Of a stretch of DNA of 64,000 nucleotides, positions 12,101 through 24,779 are shown one piece after another. How positions within the stretch are numbered: the first letter of the stretch is position 1; each line of letters starts with the position of its first letter. The notes below the pieces were generated by a model. The model was given only the letters and a program-made list of their open reading frames with translations, searched no databases and was not told the origin of the DNA. This DNA comes from Silene conica (lineage: Eukaryota > Streptophyta > Magnoliopsida > Caryophyllales > Caryophyllaceae). The DNA is taken from positions 66,541,237 to 66,605,236 of the forward strand of contig CM055316.2 in assembly GCA_029255685.2 (NCBI GenBank), read 5' to 3'. The position numbers were made by a program, and so were the translations under genes.

Positions 12101-12984
12101 AGTCATATCCATACCCCATCCCTTTAGCAAACTTCCGAAAAACATTTAGCCACATATTACTTCCTATAATATACTCCGTCCATCTCATTTCAACGAAAAG
12201 TTGTCACTCCCTATAATATTACTCCTCCCTATATGGCTATATATTACCTCCTATAACATGTAGCTACAAGTTTCAAGTTTTTCGTCTAGGGGTGCAACAA
12301 TCCCTACCAACCCCTCGTTCTGTTAGATCGCACATGGGCCTGGGCTATGCCCGTTGAGGAGGAAAAAGTGTCCAATTTACAAGTTCAAGGAGGTTTCATC
12401 CCAAAACCAATCGGAATTGGTTATAAGCCTACATGTGATTCTTCACATGTTCCGCCACAGTCCCCGAGCAATGAAAACTACTCTATATTCACAAGTTTTT
12501 CGGTTGTAATTGTCAACCTTTTTTCCGGTTACTAAATTGCTTCACTAATTTGCCGCCCTAACCCGAAATTCTCAATAATGATTCTGCCATTAGACCTTTC
12601 ATGCACTAACTTTGAATCCTAACTCCGCTACTAGTTAGGCGATTCCCAATACGGAACTTATTTCGAATTCGCTCATTATTTTACCTTTCATATTCACTAT
12701 TTTCTATTTTAAGCAAATGTAAATAAATGATTGCAACGGGGGAGAAGTAGTAAATGCAAGTGAAATCGGAGGGAAACCTGTGGGTTGTGATCAACGACCG
12801 AGACGCCGAAAGATTGGAAGGCTTGACGGCGTTGAGACCCGAGGTGAGCTGTTCGAATCCGAGACGGAGGCAATACGCCGGAATTTACGATTCCTTTAGC
12901 TATACTTTCTGCCATTTTCCCGGCGCCTATGAACCCTAATTTGAATTTATCGGCGGGAATTGGGGTCGCCGTGGTTACTGCCAT
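9115..12984 (-). CDS. P5CR: Pyrroline-5-carboxylate reductase, seven exons, complete
   Basis: Catalyses the last step of proline synthesis, NAD(P)H-dependent reduction of pyrroline-5-carboxylate. Exons in transcription order: 12984-12778, 12009-11961, 11786-11695, 11255-11183, 10293-10173, 10074-9969, 9297-9115. Every junction has GT/AG and phases join exactly, giving 831 bases and 276 residues, the usual plant length. The N-terminus has the Rossmann motif GFIGAGKM (~17-24); exon 4 carries [11 protein letters not shown]; the end has the P5CR signature around SGSGPAY...ADGG and [13 protein letters not shown]. No transit peptide is evident, so a cytosolic enzyme is likely. The ATG at 12984 begins [14 protein letters not shown]; an upstream in-frame ATG at 13104 would add 40 residues with no family counterpart. 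The promoter and exon-1 start are duplicated upstream. Confidence 0.97.
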
Positions 12985-13612
12985 ATTTGAGTAATTTGTT
13001 AAAGTGGAGAGAGTAGAGAACTGGCTAGGTAAGTGGAGTGATTTATCAATGGCGGAAATGTAGGTAGGAAACTCTGAAAATCCGTAACAAACTATATGGG
13101 GCATCGGCTCAACTGAAGTGGACAGTTTTGTGGATGATCAGATGGGCTAATTCTATAGCCACGTTCTGTGATTTTTGCATGGGTTCGCCCTTCTATCTGG
13201 CCTGATTGTAAGAGATTTTTTTATTTCAAAAGAAAACTAATTACTTTTCGCGGTACGTCTTTTACGGTTTTACACATTATAATACTTTTAATCGAACTCT
13301 ACATTGTATTGACGTATCAAATAAATCGGACTTCTCCAATTATGAATGAAATTTTGAATGTAAAACATATCAAACAAAGATCGGATAACATTTAGGTCGA
13401 GTCGGGTCTATTTAGGTTTTTGGTCACATTAGGGTGTTGTAGTTCGGGACAATTTTGAGTCTCGGGTTAAAAGTTTCGGATTGGGTCATTTGGGTTACGT
13501 TGCTTTTGTCAGACCTACTTGTAACACGACGATGTTACCCGTGTCTTTTAATTTAAATAAAATTTGTTTCCCATCAAAAAGTAAAAACATAATAACAAAA
13601 AAATCTAGCTTT
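12885..13612. repeat. Direct duplication, copy A: P5CR exon-1 start and promoter
   Basis: Matches 14464-15172 in the same orientation with scattered substitutions and small indels. It covers the first ~30 codons of P5CR, its 5' leader and about 620 bases of upstream sequence. Anchors shared by both copies include TCAATGGCGGAAATGTAGGT and AACATATCAAACAAAGATCG. Copy A is the one joined to the intact gene. Confidence 0.9.
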
Positions 13613-13704
13613 ATCACTGGTGAAGGGGTTAGTGAGGTCGTTTTGGATTTTTTTTTTATTCTGGGAACTTTTGAGACAAACTAATTGTACTATTCTTACT
13701 CTCA

Positions 13705-14255
13705 TTTCTAAGATGGATAGGTCTAATTCTGTGCTTCAATATAGACCTATTGCATGCTGCAATGTGCGGTATAAATGTATTTCTAAGATCTTGTGTAATA
13801 GACTTGTTGATGTATTACCTGATCTTATTAATAAAGCTCAAGGAGGTGTCATAAAGGGGAGAAGTATCATGAAGAATATCCGTATTTGCCAAGATATTAT
13901 TAAATCGTATGAAAACCAAGCTCTCTCTTAGAAAATTGTTTAAGATTGACCTCCAAAAGGTTTATGATACTAATGAATGGGACTTTTTGAATCAAATGAT
14001 GGAAGAGCTGGGTTCTTTTCTCAATTTCCGGGGATGGATAATGACCCGTGTTTCTACTGCCAGTTACCCTCTAAATGTGAATGGGCATATTTTTGGTTTC
14101 TTCAAAGGCAAAAGAGGTTTAAGGCAAGGTGATCCTATTTCACCGCGCCTTTTCACTATTTGCATGAAATATCTTACTAGGCTGCTCTCGTATACTACTG
14201 CAAACAATAGCTTTCAATATCACCCTCTTTGCAAGCCTATGAGAATGACTCACTT
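13705..14255 (+). pseudogene. L1-type LINE reverse transcriptase fragment, frameshifted
   Basis: Two overlapping frames (13620-13931 and 13909-14277) together encode part of a non-LTR RT: the block around QYRPIACCNVRYKCISK and QGGVIKGRSI, then motif A as FKIDLQKVYDTNEW, then motif B as RGLRQGDPISPRLF. The frame changes near 13920. The YADD catalytic block, endonuclease, RNase H and a poly(A) tail are missing, so it is a dead internal fragment. It lies exactly between the two copies of the P5CR 5' region. Confidence 0.85.
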
Positions 14256-14409
14256 TGTAACACCCCCATTTATTTAAGAGCCTTTAGCAAGACATTCTCA
14301 AATAAATAAAGGTGTTACCATCTCGGAATGTCCGAGGTAGTGTATAACAAAGTAAAACAACCAAAGTACTTTATATAAAACTGATAAAATTTAAACTTTT
14401 GTTATTACA
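14256..14409. repeat. Possible solo-LTR-like fragment (TGTAACACC...TTACA)
   Basis: The segment begins TGTAACACCCCCATTTATTT, a start often seen in plant Ty3-type LTRs, and can be closed at GTTATTACA with TGTAA/TTACA inverted ends. A second copy of TTAAACTTTTGTTATTAC lies at about 14450-14466, next to the P5CR duplication. No target duplication was found. Confidence 0.35.
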
Positions 14410-14463
14410 ATGTCTGCTCATTATTAGCTCGTGCAAACTAAATAAAATTTTAAACTTTTGTTA

Positions 14464-15172
14464 TTACGATTCCTTTAGCTATACTTTCTGCCATTTTCCC
14501 GGCGCCTATGAACCCTAATTTGAATTTATCGGCGGGAATTGGGGTGGCCGTGATTGCCGCCATATTTGGTTGATTTGTTAAACACTTAAACTGGAGAGAG
14601 TCAGAGAGTAGAGAATTGGCAAGGTAAGTCGAGTGATTTATCAATGGCGGAAATGTAGGTGGGAAACTCTGAAAATCCGTAACAAACTATATGGGCTCAA
14701 CTGAAGTGGACAGTTTTTGTGAATGATCAGATGGGCTAGTTATTCTATAGCCACCATCTCTGATTTTTGCATGGGTTACTTAGGCCTTCTATCAGCCCTC
14801 ATTGTAAAAGTTTTTTTTTTTTTAAGTACGTCTTTTACAGTTTTACCCATCCTAAGACTTTTCATCGAACTCTACATCGTATCAAATAAATCGGACTCCT
14901 CCAATTATGAATGGAAGTTTGAATGTAGAACATATCAAACAAAGATCGGATAATGCTTAGGTCGAGCCGGGCCCATTTAGGTTTCGGGTCACATTACTGA
15001 GTTGTAGTGGGTCAATTTTGGGTCTCGTATTAAAAATTTGGGTTGAATTATTTGGGTTAGATTGATTTTCTCAGACCTACTTGCAACACGATGTAACCCG
15101 TGACTTTTAATTTAAATAAATTTTGTTTCCCATAAAAAAGTAAAAATATAATAATAGAAAGTCTAGCTCTGA
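14464..15172. repeat. Direct duplication, copy B: orphan P5CR promoter and exon-1 start
   Basis: Second copy of the 12885-13612 segment, same orientation, placed 1.58 kb upstream of the true start. It has accumulated its own indels (an extra ACACTTAAAC, a longer T-run near 14810) and ends in diverged sequence at both edges. Confidence 0.9.
14467..14563 (-). pseudogene. Truncated copy of P5CR exon 1
   Basis: From an ATG at 14563 the frame reads [18 protein letters not shown] and keeps the [14 protein letters not shown]ossmann start, then leaves P5CR homology at 14467 and stops a few codons later. Only about 32 codons of the 69-codon exon are present and no downstream exons follow in frame. 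An intact promoter-like copy precedes it, so it could be transcribed, but no functional enzyme can result. Confidence 0.88.
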
Positions 15173-15750
15173 CGGGTTTAAACTTTAAACGTGAATCAAC
15201 ATAGGTTAAGAGAACGGTGAGTTTTATGCAATGATGGAGTCACGATTTAAGGTTACGGGTGAAAAGTTTTTGACGAGGTTGAATGGGTAATATTTAGCAC
15301 ATTCGGAAGAAAATTCGAAAAATCTTCTTTGTATGAAAGCTAAAGCTTTTAATGACTATTTATTAGCTCCTTAACATTACGCGGTGAAAAATGTTTTTTT
15401 TTTCAAAGTGTTACCTTTATTTTCAGGATCTTTTATTTGTATTTCTCAAACTCTACAATTTCTATTCTACAACCACAATTCTTCAACTCTACAAATGAAA
15501 TAAGATATACAGACTTGCAATTTTTAATCCTTATACTTATTTATAAAAGGAACAACCAAGGAGCTTATTTGTCGAGCTCTCCTTAAAAGAAGGAACGGGA
15601 AGGACCCTTTTACAACTAGGGATTAATACCGGGTCTTGATTTTCACACTAGACATTTTACTCGATACAATACGCTATTACAATTTTACCCATCTCACTTT
15701 CCCTCCTGCTCTAAGAGTCTAAGGTTTTCTTTCTAATGTCGAAACATCAA
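15173..15750. other. AT-rich intergenic stretch, nothing recognised
   Basis: No supported gene, RNA or element end. It lies between the orphan P5CR duplication and the first Helitron 5' terminus. Confidence 0.5.
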
Positions 15751-16791
15751 TCATATATATCTCTAATGCAGAAGCCAAAAAGCTGACTTGGCATCTCACA
15801 TTTCAATCAAAAGCTGACGTGTCAGTCTCACAATGAAAGCTGCTCAATAGACACTTAAAATAAAAAATAAAATATGTTAGTCGCATATTCCTAAAATCTG
15901 ACGTCAGCTGCTAAATTTTAGCAACTGTATATTGAAATGGTAAAAAATGCAGATCTCTTATATTAATATTTAATATTAAAATATCAATAGTCTTCTCAAA
16001 CTCATAGACTCCTACCACGTGAACAACACTAACAATTGTATGCCTTGCAAACAACTTCCAAATTTCAGGGAAAAATCATACTCATGATCATATATTAAAA
16101 ACCATCGTAGCACCAATCTCCTCAAAGTCCTCAAACTCCTAAATAGTCAACATTAACAACTTATTTATCCCACTATGGTATCTATCTTTGACCTATCTAA
16201 TCTTATTTCAACTTATACCTAAACAACCACCACTTCTTAATTATATATAAAATCCAGTTTTAACAAAATCATCATATATATCTCTAATGCAGAAGCCAAA
16301 AAGCTGACTTGGCATCTCACATTTCAATCAAAAGCTGACGTGTCAGTCTCACAATTAAAGCTGCTCAATAGACACTTAAAATAAAAAATAAAATATGTTA
16401 GTCGCATATTCCTAAAATCTGACGTCAGTTGCTAAATTTTAGCAACTGTATATTGAAATGGTAAAAAATGCAGATCTCTTATATTAATATTTAATATTAA
16501 AATATCAATAGTCTTCTCAAACTCATAGACTCCTACCACGTGAACAACACTAACAATTGTATGCCTTGCAAACAACTTCCAAATTTCAGGGAAAAATCAT
16601 ACTCATGATCATATATTAAAAACCACCGTAGCACCAATCTCCTCAAAGTCCTCAAACTCCTAAATAGTCAACATTAACAACTTATTTATCCCACTATGGT
16701 ATCTATCTTTGACCTATCTAATCTTATTTCAACTTATACCTAAACAACCACACTTATTAATTATATATAAAATCCAGCTTTAACAAAATCA
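15751..16791. repeat. Tandem duplication of a 521-bp unit at the Helitron 5' end
   Basis: Two near-identical copies, 15751-16271 and 16272-16791. Differences seen are a handful of substitutions (e.g. GTCAGCTG/GTCAGTTG) and a one-base indel near the end (CACCACTTC/CACACTTA). Each copy begins with TCATATATATCTC and includes a CACGTG box, so each could act as a terminus or promoter segment. Confidence 0.95.
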
Positions 16792-16843
16792 TCACTATAC
16801 TTCAATATTCACAAAAAAAAACGTAAACAGCAAATATTCAACT

Positions 16844-17005
16844 ATGGCCTTAAACTGTACCCCCGTTGCGATACGTCATTTGACCTCTGATATGGTCACT
16901 GCTGAGATTGTCGTGCGCTTGGTACACCTGTGGGAAAGAAAAAGCTACTACAACAAAGAAGAGATTTTGGCATTAGAGATGCTCTTATTGGATTCAGAGG
17001 AATAG
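16844..17005 (+). pseudogene. RPA70-like (DUF223/OB-fold) N-terminal fragment
   Basis: A 53-codon frame starts at an ATG and contains LTSDMVTAEIVVRLVHLWER and EEILALEMLLLDSE, the start of the replication-protein-A-like OB-fold proteins carried by many plant Helitrons. The frame ends at TAG where an extra or missing base converts the expected continuation to another frame. Related sequence further downstream is not obvious. Confidence 0.65.
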
Positions 17006-17788
17006 AATTTATATGTTTAAATGCTTGAGTTGCAGAAGAAGCTCCCAAGATACACGGTCCGTCTAAAAAAAAATCTCATATAAGACCGTCTCAAGCTCAA
17101 GATGACCTCCTTCCATAAAAAAATTATCCGAATCATAGTAGGAAAGTACAAGTTTCAGAACAAATTATTTCAATAAACCCGTTTTCCCCCCAATTTCAGA
17201 TTTAAAATACTTCATAAAATTAAAAAAATCTGGAAAAAATCAAATTACTTAAAAATACAACCATCATTAACATTTGATTTTCAAAATTATCTAAGTTCAA
17301 GGTAATAGGGGAATGAAAACTCACCAAGTTCGAGTGATTAAACGAACATGCAAAATAATTCCAAGATACGATTCCAGCAAGAACTGAATTGTTGGGTTCC
17401 TGCCTGCATCAAAAAATTAGTAATTTAAAACGACCTTGAATCAGAATTAAATAAGAAATGAGATATGAATAAATACATATCTAATAGAGTCGGCATCTCC
17501 TTCGATTTATACTTCTCTGGATAGGTTCACAAGAATATATGAATAATGATGACTTGATATCGTCGGTTATTTATCGGTGACGGGATTAGATTTTCGAACC
17601 TCTTTGATGTTTTAGAGATTAATCAGGAGGATGTGAGAGAAGTTGTTGAAGAAATGGTGAAAAACTGTTAAATTTGAGATTGGTAATATCAAAAGCTTGA
17701 TGAAGATGGTTCTATTTGGGGAAAATCCACCGACATAGAATTGGTAAGTTGCTTAATATTATTTTTTCGTTTTTGTTTTTGTTTTTTT

Positions 17789-18364
17789 AACTTTTATCGA
17801 TTTATGCGTCTTAATTTAGGCGACCGTATTTTAGTTATAATCTTACACGATTTTTAAAATAACGCTGCGTAATTTCTAAACTATCAGTATTTATATTTTA
17901 GATTAATATTATTAACAATATTAATTTCATATTATTAGAATACTAAGATAATCAATTTCTTTATATTTACAATATTTAATAACTTTTATCAATGTATGAG
18001 TCTTAATTTATGCGACCGTATTTTAGTTATAATCTTACACGATTTTAAAAATAACGCTACGTAATTTTTAAACTAACAGTATATATACTTTAGATTAATA
18101 TTATGCCTAATATTAATTTCATATTATTAAAATGCTAAAATAATCAATATATTTATATTTACAATATTTAATAACTTTTATCCATGTATGCGTCTTAATT
18201 TATGCGACCGTAGAAATTGACAATCTTACACGATTTTTAAAATAACGCTACGTAATTTTTAAACTAATAGTATTTATATTTTATATTAATATTATTAACA
18301 ATTTAAATTTCATATTATTAAAATACTAAAACAATCAACTTTTTTATCTTTATATTATTTTCAT
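17789..18364. repeat. Tandem array, three copies of a 192-bp AT-rich unit
   Basis: Copies start with AACTTTTATC at 17789, 17981 and 18173 and share GCGTCTTAATTTATGCGACC and CTTACACGATTTTTAAAATA blocks. Shorter decayed versions of the end of the unit continue to about 18490. Lies just inside the Helitron 3' end. Confidence 0.9.
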
Positions 18365-18531
18365 ATTTTGAAATTCTAAAATAATTAATTTCTTTATCTT
18401 TTAATTATTAACAATATTAATTTCATATTATTTAAGTTTTAAAATAATTGATTTCTTTATCTTTTAATTATTCACAATATTAATTTAAATTACTAAAAGC
18501 AGACCCGTGAATTTCACGGGTTAGAACCTAG

Positions 18532-19914
18532 TTCATCTCAAATTCCACAAGGCAAGTACTTATATACTCTAGTTTATATAATACCATCTTTTACCAGACT
18601 CTTATTAAGACATATTTTAGCAAATGAAAATATTATTATCTCGATTGCCCAAACTAAATATTTCAAATTGGCAATAAAAAACATTTAAATAACCTTTTGG
18701 TGGTATGACTTTACTTTGGTTGGGTCGATTAGTGTTAACCTTGAGAATAAGGAGTGTCTCTGCACAATGTCATTTTGGATTAACTGTCTTGATCTCAATT
18801 CTCAAGTATGTATGAACTTGGAGTTGAGGGTTATGTATACCTCATATCTTGATGTACTAACATTAGTACAGGTAATTCATATACGGATTTGGGTTATACA
18901 TATAACTGGATTGATCAAAGACTTGATGATAAGTCTAAGAAATAGTAGATGAACATGTTACCAATATCAAAATGAGATTTTTTACTTAACATTTTACATA
19001 AAATCTATCTCTCTTAATTAGTACAAAATAATTTATTATATAAAATAAAATCTTATAATTTTCAGAAATATTTTCTCAATCATGAGTTCATGACAACCTA
19101 CATGGCTAAATTTAAGGGCGATTGATAATTACTTGCTATCAATCATTCTTACTCATTTACGTGATAAATTATATATACCTTAATATATACTCCGTATAGA
19201 GTAGTACGAAGTAACATTTTTGTAAAAAAAACTAAATAAAATCATAATTTAAATAAAGTATACTGTGTAATTTTAGAGTGGAAGGGGAAGGGTGTCAAGT
19301 GGCTCACCCCTGAGCGACTTGAATTTTTACCCAGATTCGGAAAATCTGATCCTACGTGAACCCATTTTTTATAATAGATTTCAAAAGTTATTATTTCGTT
19401 TACTAGCGAGAAATCGAGAATTGCCCATTTAGGAAAAAAAAATCCGGCTTAAAACTTAACTAAAAATTTCGTAATCTTAACCTTGATGAAGAAGAGATGT
19501 AAAGCACCCTTTGTAGCGCCCCACTGATTTCATGATCTAAGTACTTTAAAGAGGTTAGCGACCAATATTTATGAATTTGTAAGAGTACATTGCCCTTTTC
19601 TGTATTTGTAGGGTTGAGCGGGATACGGAAATTACCGAGATGGCCCATATAACTGCACCATGGCACATTGGTGTTCCGTGACTTACGTCTGGTATTAATC
19701 AGAGTAGTACTGGATTTGAGCCAAAAATTTCTGATTTTTGGTCTTCAACTACTCCATAGAGCGACACACCTACTAATGTACTCACTACTGAGTACTGAGT
19801 ACTACTCCATCAAAGAAGGACAGGAGGGGCACAAATGCACTACTTCTTGTTACATTTGCCAGAGGGTTCTTGTTACATTTGCCAGAGGGTTCAGTAATTT
19901 ACCTATGCTCACGT
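18532..19914. other. Intergenic stretch without a supported gene
   Basis: Open frames such as 18716-18952 show no recognisable protein. A 23-bp direct repeat (CTTGTTACATTTGCCAGAGG...) occurs twice at about 19848-19893. Nothing else supported. Confidence 0.45.
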
Positions 19915-20055
19915 AAATGTGTTTGGTGTGGTGGTTATTCACATATCCCTTAATCATGAGGCCAACGATTCGATCCCTCTCCATGGAAATGGAGCAACAC
20001 TTTGGCCAGTCGTTTACCTCTCTGCGGGTGAACACCCCGGTTAAATCAAAAAAAA
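19915..20055 (+). mobile_element. tRNA-derived SINE
   Basis: A box-A-like TTGGTGTGGTGG (19923-19934) and a box-B match GATTCGATCCC (19967-19977) lie about 33 bases apart, as in tRNA-type Pol III promoters. The body ends in an A-run (CAAAAAAAA, ~20047-20055). Length and structure fit a plant SINE. Target duplications were not resolved. Confidence 0.65.
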
Positions 20056-20420
20056 TGAATGGTTATAGCGTAAGAGCTATAACACATGATATATGTGACG
20101 GATGCATGAAATTGAAATATTTCATTTCCTAGTCTTTAGTCTTTAGTAATGAATTGATTTAATACGAAACTCCAACAACAAAAAATGCAAATAATATAGC
20201 CATCATATCTCATGGTTACCTAAAACAGTACGAACATCATTTCATGTGGTCAATTGTTGTAAATGTTAATTTTGCACCATTCAATTTATAAATTGTACTT
20301 CTCAATCATCAATACAATCGTCCCCACGAACCAAATTATATGGATTTGATTCTCCTTTTGTTTTTAGAAGCGTGAAAATTGTGATCAAATTAGACCATGC
20401 ATGAAATACATACAACACTC

Positions 20421-20432
20421 TATATATATAAT
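20421..20432 (+). promoter_or_regulatory. Candidate TATA box of the methyltransferase gene
   Basis: TATATATATAAT lies about 45 bases upstream of the ATG at 20472, which would leave a very short leader. Inferred from position only. Confidence 0.35.
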
Positions 20433-22149
20433 AGTATCATAATACGTGATTGAATCATATTGATATAAGAAATGGCGCATTTATTCATAAAGCAAGCTAA
20501 AGCATACGCAAAAACACGGCCAACTTACCCACCGGAGCTCTTCCGTTTTATTGCATCTAAAACTCGCTCCCATGACCTTGTTTGGGATGTCGGTACCCGG
20601 CAATGGCCAAGCCATTCCTCCAGTAAGGCCCTATTTTTCTAACTTAATTTTAGCTCCTTTCAATTCTACTTGATTATATTCCATTAAGTTTTATTTACGT
20701 TCAATCAATTATGTTTAGTTAATCTCTTCACAAAACTAACTTTAATTCAACTAAATTCAGTTCACCCAGTTTCACTCAATTTAGTTCAATTAAACTTGAT
20801 TTCAATTAATTCAATTCAGCTCGTTTAAGGCGAAAAGAACAAAGCCTAAGTTTTCTTAGGTTACATCCTAGGTAGCACCAAAACGGACACGGACACGGAC
20901 ACGATACGGAACGGAACACGACATCCCATGAAATTTAGGACACAGGACACGACATTTAAATATAATAAAATATACTCTCTCCTATTCTGAATAATTGTCC
21001 CACCTTCCGTTTTCGTCTAGTCACCTAAATGTCTCATATTCCATTTTGGGACATTGTTTATACTTATTTTATTCACTTTAACCCACAATAATACCTCACC
21101 TTACCCCACAACACTACTTACTAGTATTTTTGTTCGTGCGATGCACGGATACTAACTTAATTTATGGTATTCATAAAATTTTGCACCATGTAAATCAAAA
21201 GTAAATCATAAATTTTTTTTATATAAAAATAGTATTAGTTCATTCTATACATGTGTTATTTTGTTAAAAAAAATTACCTCATTATATTTATTTCTTTCAT
21301 TAATGTTACCACCAACTCGCCACAATAATCTTCAGTACCACACGGAATAACCCTTCAAACCACTACTCTTACTCTTCAAAAAACACATGAAACGGTCCAC
21401 AATCCAAAGGCACACCTACTAACCTATCATGAAATTAATCATCAAATGCGATTTAGTCATCTTTATTGCTACCTCAAACAACCATCTAACTCATCATTGA
21501 CACTCCTTCACAAAACACCCGAACTTATCCATCAATGTTAGCTCTCCCTTTGAAAAGCTCATCCATTTATCAGAAACCTAGCTAACTTCTGCTTTCAAAA
21601 CCGATCTTGTTTGAATGAGAAATCCTTGATTGGGAAAACAAAAACATGCAATTTTTTTGTTTGGTTAACAAAAGAGGTATAAGAGAAGTGTTAAGGAATG
21701 AACGGTGGATGCAATACCCGTGATGTTACATCGAAATTTGGTGTAAAATTCAAACCACGGTGTTTTTTAATCACCAATTCAAAAAAGTAACATAGTTAAA
21801 CGTTAACAATACTATATTGACATGATATTTATTAACATTTGATTACTTATTTTTGTGCTTCACAAGTAAAAAACACAAAATCGAGTCTTCATACATGATA
21901 TTTCAGAGATTTTTAACTTATTTTTATAGCATCTATGCCTAACTCATTTACACATAATACAACCTTGAAATAAATTCATATAATTCATCAGTTTTCTTGT
22001 TACATACCCCCCCCCCCCCCCAATTTTCCACACCATTCAGGCATTTCCGTACCATTTTCACTCAACTAACCAACTTGACCATCAGAATTAACTGTATGCG
22101 CATCCCTGAACAACCCCATTTTATCTATATTATTTAATTGTACTTCTCA

Positions 22150-23935
22150 AATCACACTCTTAAATGTCGGAAAATAACTCTATCCTCAAGACACTTACCT
22201 CATACCTCCAGACCTATCTACATATCTACCGCGATATAATACTGACATGACAAATACTTCCTTAATTCTTATCCAATGTTCCCACATTCTATTTTTGTAC
22301 AATTTAATCCAATGTTTTTCTTCCATACTTGATGAAACAATTGACATAAATATTTTCTTCTATTTCTTATATTTACAATGTTATCATTGCAAATTTGCAA
22401 CTACAACTCCACATTAGGACATCTTTTTATACACACCCCTAAATATTTTCAAGAATACTCCCACAAAAAACACTATAACGTCATTCCACATAAAAAAAAT
22501 TTCCCCGGCCCAATGGAGGATTCAATAGGACTAAAGAGAGTCTAACATTTGATTGTTTAGTTTTGTGTCCAACAAATAAACAAAATTGAGTTTATACATG
22601 TGATATTTTAAATGTTTTTAGCCTATATTTTTATATTTGTCGGTTCTTTTCTCATATCATACACATTTTCAAATAAAATTTATTCATTTACCTTCTCCAA
22701 TCAATATCTCACGTTATCCACTTTTTCACAAATTCAACCATTTCTACCCAACCTACATATGAATATATTTTTCAATCTTCTAAATCACACTCGTAAACAT
22801 CAGAGAGTCATCCTACCCATGGAATACCCTTCTCACCCACTTAACCAACGTAACCATTAAAATGATTTGTAAAATGTATTCCTGGAAACCTCAACCTACC
22901 AACATTTATTTGTACTACTCTCACACTCTTCAACGTCGTAGAATAACCCTACCCCCAAGACACTTATCTCCTCTCTCAAAACCTATTTACCCCCACCGCT
23001 CGAAACAATAGATATATCCAATGTAAAATCAAATCCCGCCCTATAACAATCAAAATTGAGTATGCATACATGTTACTATAGAGATTTTACGCTCTTTTCA
23101 TAACATATGTGCCTCTGTTACCATCACATAAAATATAATTTTGAAATAAAATTTATTTACCTATGTACTTGCTCAGCTGTTCTAATCATTATGTAGTACA
23201 TACGCAACTTTTTTCGACACCATTTAGATATTTGCATACCCTTCTCACATAACTACCCAACTTGACTAACATAATCAATCGTATCACTAACAACTCTAAC
23301 CTATAGACATTTTCTTGTGCAACTTACATCACACTTTTAAACGTCGAAGAGTAACTCTATCCCCCAAGATACTTACCTCCTCCCTCGAGATCTATTTATC
23401 TGCATCCCTAAACAAATGGACACATGCATACAATTTAAAATCAACCCCTACCCTATAAAACAATATCACACTGTAAAGAATAAGTTGAAAATATAGAGGA
23501 AAAACAAAAGAATACAGACTATAATAAACTATAAACTAATACTAATTAAAAAATATTTTTGATCTTTTTACGACTTATTCTATCCGTCTCAGAAACACCA
23601 TTTATTTGTCATTACTTTATTGTATGAATACCTTCTAATATTCACTTGCATTTCATCTCATAAATACAATTATTCCGCTTAACTCAGATCACCTACATCA
23701 TTATGTTCTTTAATATCTATATTTATATTTACACTCCTTAAATCGTAACTTGACAACCCAACTAACCAACTTGATCATCAGAATCATAAACCGTATTCTT
23801 GAACATCTCTGACCAATTTGCTTGTACTACTCAAATAATACTCTTAAACGTCGGAGAGTAACCCTACTCCTGAAGACACTTACCTCCTCCCTCAAAACCT
23901 ATCTATCTCCGCCCCCGTAAAAAAAATGTCATTTT
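22150..23935. repeat. Diverged repeats inside the Helitron (four copies)
   Basis: A block with the consensus GTCGGAGAGTAACCCTA, CCC.AAGACACTTACCTCCT and a CCTATCTA...CC tail occurs at about 22165, 22935, 23345 and 23850, each preceded by a CAACTTGACCATCAGAAT-like segment. Spacing varies from about 400 to 770 bases. A C-run of 12 lies at about 22009-22020. Confidence 0.75.
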
Positions 23936-24779
23936 ATAACACAAGCAATGTCTCATCGTTAAATAATAAGGTGAAAATATGTAGGAATAAAAATTGTTAT
24001 TTATGAAATATCTTCCACTATCCATTTAAAATACATGTCATCCACAAAATTATTCTACTTCAGCACCTATCTACATCATTATTGTGGTTTTTAATAATTA
24101 TATTTATACTAATTAAATCCAGATTTGACATTTTTGGGGTTTCTCTGAAGTATACTATATTTGACACTTATCTTATTTTCTTTTTACTTAATTAAAGAAA
24201 TTATCTCATTTCTTTCACATAATTAAGTACGAAAGTGCATAATACTCACTTGAATAGTAGTGCTACTCTTGTACCAAAAAATAGTAGTGTTGCTCTTAAT
24301 TTGGTCGAATATGATTGATCGCAAATGTTCCTTTTAGGTAGGAATTTGTTTAGACTTAAATATTTAACTAATTACATTTATTAGTTCCACACATTTTTAA
24401 TTAAGATGGAGGTATTCATTTTAAGTTTGAACGATTCAGTAATATGGAAGAGATAAGAACATAATGTATAAGAAAAAGTAAAAGATTTGTCTTATTACTC
24501 TTATATCCCCGTGAGACTATTTTTACCCATTATAATGTTAAGACGAAGACAAACTAAATTAGTTCTTTTTTACGCTTTACCATTTTCCTTTTTAAAAGAA
24601 ACGATGAATAATATATTAATAACCTTAAATAGTAAGTATATAAATATTAAAGAATAATGTCGTAAGATAAGAAGCTTGTAAAGAATCAATTATTCTAATT
24701 CATTTCCGATTTTCATTTTTAATAAAAATGTTGAATAAAGTTAATAAACTTAAATAGTAAGTATATAAATATTAAAGAA

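Larger units (their letters stand above)
15751..18531 (+). mobile_element. Helitron with duplicated 5' end and RPA-like relic
   Basis: The 3' end is clear: a hairpin CCCGTGAATTTCACGGG at 18504-18520, then seven bases, then CTAG (18528-18531) followed by host T, the canonical Helitron terminus. The proposed 5' end is TC at 15751 (TCATATATATCTCT), preceded by host A, as expected for A/T insertion. The same 5' sequence recurs at 16272 as the start of a tandem copy. An RPA-like exon fragment (16844-17005) and a 192-bp tandem array lie inside. No Rep/helicase is present, so it is non-autonomous. Confidence 0.75.

Noticed and set aside
13620..14277. Intact LINE element
   Set aside because: Only RT motifs A and B are present, with a frameshift; no endonuclease, YADD or poly(A) tail.
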